DNA of 12,196 nucleotides. It comes from Monoraphidium neglectum. Taxonomy: Eukaryota > Chlorophyta > Chlorophyceae > Sphaeropleales > Selenastraceae. The translations under genes and the position numbers were made by a program. The notes under the pieces are model-generated. The model worked only from the letters and a program-made list of their open reading frames with translations. It was not told the DNA's origin and ran no database searches. Of this stretch, positions 8,426 to 12,196 are shown piece by piece. The DNA is taken from positions 8,892 to 21,087 of the forward strand of contig NW_014012827.1 of NCBI RefSeq assembly GCF_000611645.1. The letters run 5' to 3'. Positions within the stretch are counted from its first letter, which is position 1; the number at the start of each line of letters is the position of its first letter.

Positions 8426-11385
8426 GATTCAGATTCTCCTATATTGCCATCAAAGCTGCCTCGAGTGGCCTGCCGTCCACACCGTGCGCATTGACGGCCT
8501 CGGTGAGTTGTGACCCCGAGTCTGGTAATTCCCCATGTTTAGTCGCGCGGTGTCAATCTCTTGGTTTATATCAGCTGTATCGTAGTATCAAAGGGACCAG
8601 CGGCTCTACCTTGCCTGCTCCCTGGTGCGACCATGTCGGAACTTGACCTGGCCGTGAGGTGGCTGGTGCGAAGACGGGCTCGTGACAATTATCCTGCCTT
8701 CCCTGATCTGCAAACCCATTCGTTGTGTGCTTTGAGTACAACGAGGCATGTCACAGCTGGCGCCATGTGCCGCTTGACAGCCCAAGAGACAACGGTCCCG
8801 CGACTTGCCGGTGGATCGCTTGTGTATGGTGGGCGGCATTGCGCGATCCAGCCGGCCAGTCCCAGGTGCGTCGGTGCGCCCTTCCATAATGGTGCCGCAC
8901 AACACGGTTGAGTGATGCAGCGGCAGCAGTGGCTCATGTCATCCCCGGTTGCCTGCGCACTGCCGAGCCCGGTGGGCCCGGGCCACGCTTGCGTTACATT
9001 TGTCTCACCCCTGCCTGCTTTGCATGTGCGCGCTGCTGCATGCCTAGTATCGCAAACTAGCTCTTGCTCAGCCAGACAGGCATTCTTGGTGCAAGCGCCG
9101 AGTTCATGCTCGGCCTCGTCCTCCAGGCATGCCCCGGCGCCGAGTCGCCTCCACAACTCCCCCGCCCCCCGCACTGCCCCCAAACAATCGTTGACCTGTT
9201 TAAGTCACCCGCCGGCTCTGAACCCAGCCACATTTGAGCCTCGGACGAAGTCTGGCACGGCACATCGCCCCCTCCCCCGCCGCGCCCAAACGCCGCTGGC
9301 GCGAACAGCAAGGGAGACCCCCTGAAAATTGCGAGGGGTGTCGTATACCGTTACACACCGAGTCGCGCTCGGGTCCGCCCAACGGCGCCCATATACAGCC
9401 AATAATTCTCCTTTTGTGGTGCAGCAGCCAGAGATAATTATGGGTGTCTGTGATAGGTACTGTGCGCGTGTGGCCGCACGCAGGGGCTGGTGACTGAAAA
9501 GTATGCACTTGGTGCAGTCTGTTTTGAAAAGCAGGCGATTCTGCTGCGGACCCGACTGCACCCCGTGGGGCCTAGGCGAACTTCCGCACAACCCCCTTGA
9601 AATGCATTAACAACAGCCGATGCTGTGTCCCCGCACACCCTGGGTTCGGCGTCGCCCGCGGCATTGGGTGCGGCGGCTATTTAGAGCTCGCGGCTGTGGG
9701 GCGGAAAGGGGAGGGGGGTAGGGCCGCTTGCGGTTGTGGCGGCTGCCACGCAACAAGTCGCGAGTTCGCACACGCACTCAGACGTGCGAGCGATCGGGGC
9801 AGCAGCGCCTGCGCTTTCGGACAGCGCGCTTGGCAGCCGCGCTCCGCCGGCCTGCAGAGACAAGGGCGGGGCGGCTGCGCGAACGCGAGGTACCGTGCGG
9901 CGGGCCCAGTGCCCGTGCCACCCGGGACGGGCGCCTCGGGCGCCGGCTGCTCTCGCGGTGTCAGTGCATTTCCATGGGGGTTGAGTAGAGCGCGAGGCGC
10001 GCTGAGTTCGCGCAGGCGCAGGCGTTGCTGTTGCGGCGAGCCATGCAAGGTGCGTGTCCCCGTCCCTTCCCAACCCAAACACGAAGCCCCACATGCAGGG
10101 GTGCGGCGCTGGAGCCCGTTGAAAATTGCGTGATGCAGCAACGTCGGATGCGAGGGCGGCGCGCCGTTCAGAGGCGCCGCGCGCCGCAACGCGGGGGGAG
10201 GGCGCGCAATGGGGCGATGTGCGGATTCAAGCGGGCGCATTGAGGCGCGTTGTTCGTGTGCAGCGGTGCGATCCCAACAGTGCATTGGATGGGCAGTCGT
10301 GTGCATTGCAGTCCAGAAATCCAGGAAATCAAGCAGAAAACATAATACAATGTGGCGGCGCAGAGGATATTGATGGGGCTGGCCCGCTTCCGAAGCTGTG
10401 GATTGATCCATGGGTGCGTAAGTGGGGGGCGGGCGTGCCGCGGCGGCCCCTTCGGCGAGCGCCGCGCAACCGGACCGGGACCCGGGCGGGGGCGCAGCCG
10501 GCGGCTGGCGGCCGCCGCGAGCGCAAGTCATCCCTTGGCTGGTAGTACGAAGTTCGGGGCAGAGCAGCCAAGAGACGGTACGCGGGCTGGACGTCCCACG
10601 CAACGAGTGTGCATTAATAATCCGACCCCGAGACGAGGGGTGAGCGCCGGCAGCGCGAGGGCCGACGCGTGCGCATCAACAAAGAGACGCCCCAGCGCGT
10701 GCGGCGCGCGGTCATCGGCGCATGGAAAGGCACGCTTCGGCCTACCCTGGTGTTGTGGTTTCCAGCAGTGGCGAGGAGAAAGGAGCCGGGGCGGGCGGGG
10801 GCGGCGTTTGCCGGGGCCCGCGCGGCGGGCCGGCTGCGGCCGAGGGCGCGTCCAAACAGTGGTTGCGAAGCGGTCTTGTGTATAAGCCGAAAGTGCTGGA
10901 TCAACAGGCCGCCGTCGCCCGCCCGCCCGGCGCAAGGCGGCCAGCTTTCCGCGAGCTTCGAGACCGATGGGGGTCTTGGCGGCAAGGGGCGCGCGAGAAG
11001 CAGGCAAACGCCTGGCTGGGCGGGCGGCTATGCGTCCTGGGTGTGCCCTCCCAACCCAAGAAAGACAGGATCTCCATCTGTCCAGAGGCCGTCGCAGGCA
11101 AAAGGGGCAGTGCTCAGAAGCAGAGCCATGCTTTGGGACCGAGCCCAGCCGTGAAGTTCGAAACAAGGTGCTCCTTGGGGGGCCGCGTCGGGCCGTGCAA
11201 CATGCGTTGGGGGTGCAGGCGGCGAGGGCCTGTGGCGCGTCTCGGTGCCGTGGGAGGAAGGGGTGTGTGCGTGTGTGTGCGCCGTTGTCGGCCGGTGCAG
11301 AGAGAATAAGGCATATACGTAGTAATACGTGAATTCTGGCAGATCACAGCTACTTTCTCAGACCTTGGATCAAAACCTTGCCGGA
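8426..11385. other. About 3 kb with no gene recognised
   Basis: It starts with the gene 2 promoter. A 92-residue plus-strand frame from the ATG at 8633 to 8911 has a fair start context (GCGACCATGTCG) and a possible CAGGTGCGT donor near 8865, but its product resembles nothing I know. From about 9600 to 11300 the DNA is very GC-rich, so long frames stay open by chance on both strands, the longest at 9677-10603 (minus). None has coherent domains. No tRNA, rRNA or transposon was recognised. Confidence 0.5.
8565..8570 (-). promoter_or_regulatory. Candidate TATA box for gene 2
   Basis: TATAAA on the minus strand (context GATATAAACC), 140 bp upstream of the gene 2 ATG, in a locally AT-rich patch. 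This would give a 5' UTR of roughly 100-110 nt. Position and orientation fit; no other core element is evident. Confidence 0.4.
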
Positions 11386-12196
11386 TCATCCCGTCCCTTG
11401 CACGAGTGACGACACCAGTTGGCCCGCCAATTCGACGGCGAGGCAGGTGCCGCGCATGTGCAGGCAGAAGACGCCGGGCGCGAGCGCCTGCGCGGACACC
11501 TCGGCGCCGCTGGCACCCGAAATTTGCATCAGGTGGGGCGCGACCGCCTGCAGCTGCGCGGCCAGCAGTGGCACCTGCATGCTGTGCGTGCTGTGCGCGG
11601 CGCCCGCGCGCAGCGCGAGCGGGGGCGATGGCGCAGGCGGGTCGCGGACCTCCGGCAGAAACCAGAGCTGCTCCTGCTGCTGCTGCTGCTGTGTCGCCGC
11701 CGGCAGCGGCTCCCAGGGCGCGGCCGTGCCGAGTAGCACGGTGCCGCCCCTGCCAGCCGCCACGGCGCCGGGCGGCTGCCCGTTCGCGCCACGTGCGAAT
11801 TCGAGGGAGAGGGGGGCTGGGTCGAGCGCGCCGCCAGCCAACTCAAAGGAAAGGCTGCTGCCGCCGGTGCAGGCTGTGAAGCCGCTCGAAGCGTAGCTGC
11901 TGGAGGCGCAGCCACTGGAATCATAGCTGCTCGAAGCGAGGCCGCTCGACGCACAAGTCTGCGCATGGAGGGCGATCATGTGGGGGCCGCGCTGCGTGTG
12001 CGTGGCCGCGCCCTGAAGCAAAGGCAGGTACGCGGTGGCGGCGCCCGACACCGCCAAGCCGACGAGCGGGCCGTGTGCAAGCACCTCGCCCCCGCTTGCT
12101 CCGCTGGCCGCGCTGCCGGCACCCGCGCCGAGCCCCCCCGGCGCGCCCTCTGCGCCGCCACGGCCGCCGCCGGCCGCGGGCCACGCCCCCGCGCCC
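11386..12196 (-). CDS. Unrecognised low-complexity protein, C-terminal part (partial at right edge)
   Basis: An open minus-strand frame runs from the right edge to a TGA at 11386-11388 and gives at least 269 residues with no stop. Coding is supported by heavy G/C use at third positions in this frame and an orderly composition. The visible start is a Gly/Ala-rich stretch, followed by AHGPLVGLAVSG, then five 5-residue ASS-type repeats, a segment with two similar blocks (LSFELAGG and LSLEFARG), a Gln run, and a Leu/Ala/Val-rich C-terminal 75 residues with QLQAVAPHLMQISG and TCLAVELAGQLVSSLV. I do not recognise the family and assign no function. No TGTAA was seen within a few hundred bases of the stop. 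An intron inside the frame cannot be excluded. Confidence 0.55.
   Translation of the reverse strand, partial: GAGAWPAAGGGRGGAEGAPGGLGAGAGSAASGASGGEVLAHGPLVGLAVSGAATAYLPLLQGAATHTQRGPHMIALHAQTCASSGLASSSYDSSGCASSSYASSGFTACTGGSSLSFELAGGALDPAPLSLEFARGANGQPPGAVAAGRGGTVLLGTAAPWEPLPAATQQQQQQEQLWFLPEVRDPPAPSPPLALRAGAAHSTHSMQVPLLAAQLQAVAPHLMQISGASGAEVSAQALAPGVFCLHMRGTCLAVELAGQLVSSLVQGTG
11674..11691 (-). repeat. CAG x6 repeat encoding polyglutamine
   Basis: Six CAG codons followed by GAG-CAG give QQQQQQEQ in the partial right-edge gene. It is a pure triplet run that may vary in length. Confidence 0.85.
11878..11952 (-). repeat. Five 15-nt tandem units encoding ASS[GS]x repeats
   Basis: Minus-strand units translate as ASSGL, ASSSY, DSSGC, ASSSY, ASSGF. 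The third bases differ between units while Ser-Ser is kept in every unit, which suggests selection on the peptide, or at least an old repeat, and supports this frame as the coded one. Confidence 0.85.

Noticed and set aside
9677..10603. 308-codon minus-strand open frame
   Set aside because: Pro/Arg/Ala-rich composition typical of a noncoding GC-rich strand; no domain, signal peptide or conserved block.
10528..11309. Overlapping long frames on both strands
   Set aside because: Several frames are open at once in very GC-rich DNA; none is recognisable.
1..12196. tRNA, rRNA, CRISPR array, bacterial operon or transposase
   Set aside because: No T-loop-like motifs in a cloverleaf context, no spaced direct repeats, no ribosome-binding-site spacing and no transposase motifs were seen; the splice structure indicates a eukaryote.

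Overview
This window looks like nuclear DNA of a GC-rich eukaryote, most likely a chlorophyte green alga. The signs are short exons (48-243 nt) split by GT-AG and occasional GC-AG introns of 100-375 nt, strong G/C preference at third codon positions, CA/GT microsatellites inside introns, and no bacterial operon layout. The exact lineage cannot be fixed from the sequence.

Layout, all recognisable genes on the minus strand. (1) 199-2153 is the 5' part of a secreted glycoside hydrolase family 114 (GH114, endo-alpha-1,4-polygalactosaminidase type) gene, five exons, running off the left edge. (2) 2154-3843 is a 1.7 kb intergenic stretch with the gene 1 promoter and the 3' flank of the next gene. 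(3) 3844-8425 holds a 13-exon gene that I reconstruct as one 562-residue secreted protein with two complete GH114 modules in tandem, joined by a Pro/Gly-rich linker. All exon phases close exactly. (4) 8426-11385 is about 3 kb in which I recognise no gene. (5) 11386-12196 is the 3' end of an unrecognised, low-complexity protein gene open at the right edge.

The two GH114 genes are tandem paralogues in the same orientation, so the window is part of a local expansion. Module 1 of the two-module protein and gene 1 keep both acidic residues expected to be catalytic, 58 residues apart. In module 2 both positions are replaced (Ser and Val), although the fold-defining residues and the whole exon chain are kept. 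The best reading is a secreted enzyme carrying an inactive sister domain, possibly for substrate binding. This is the most interesting signal in the window.

The intron positions of the three modules form a mosaic of shared, lost and shifted sites. Two introns appear to use GC donors. The last intron of the bimodular gene contains a perfect 30-bp palindrome.
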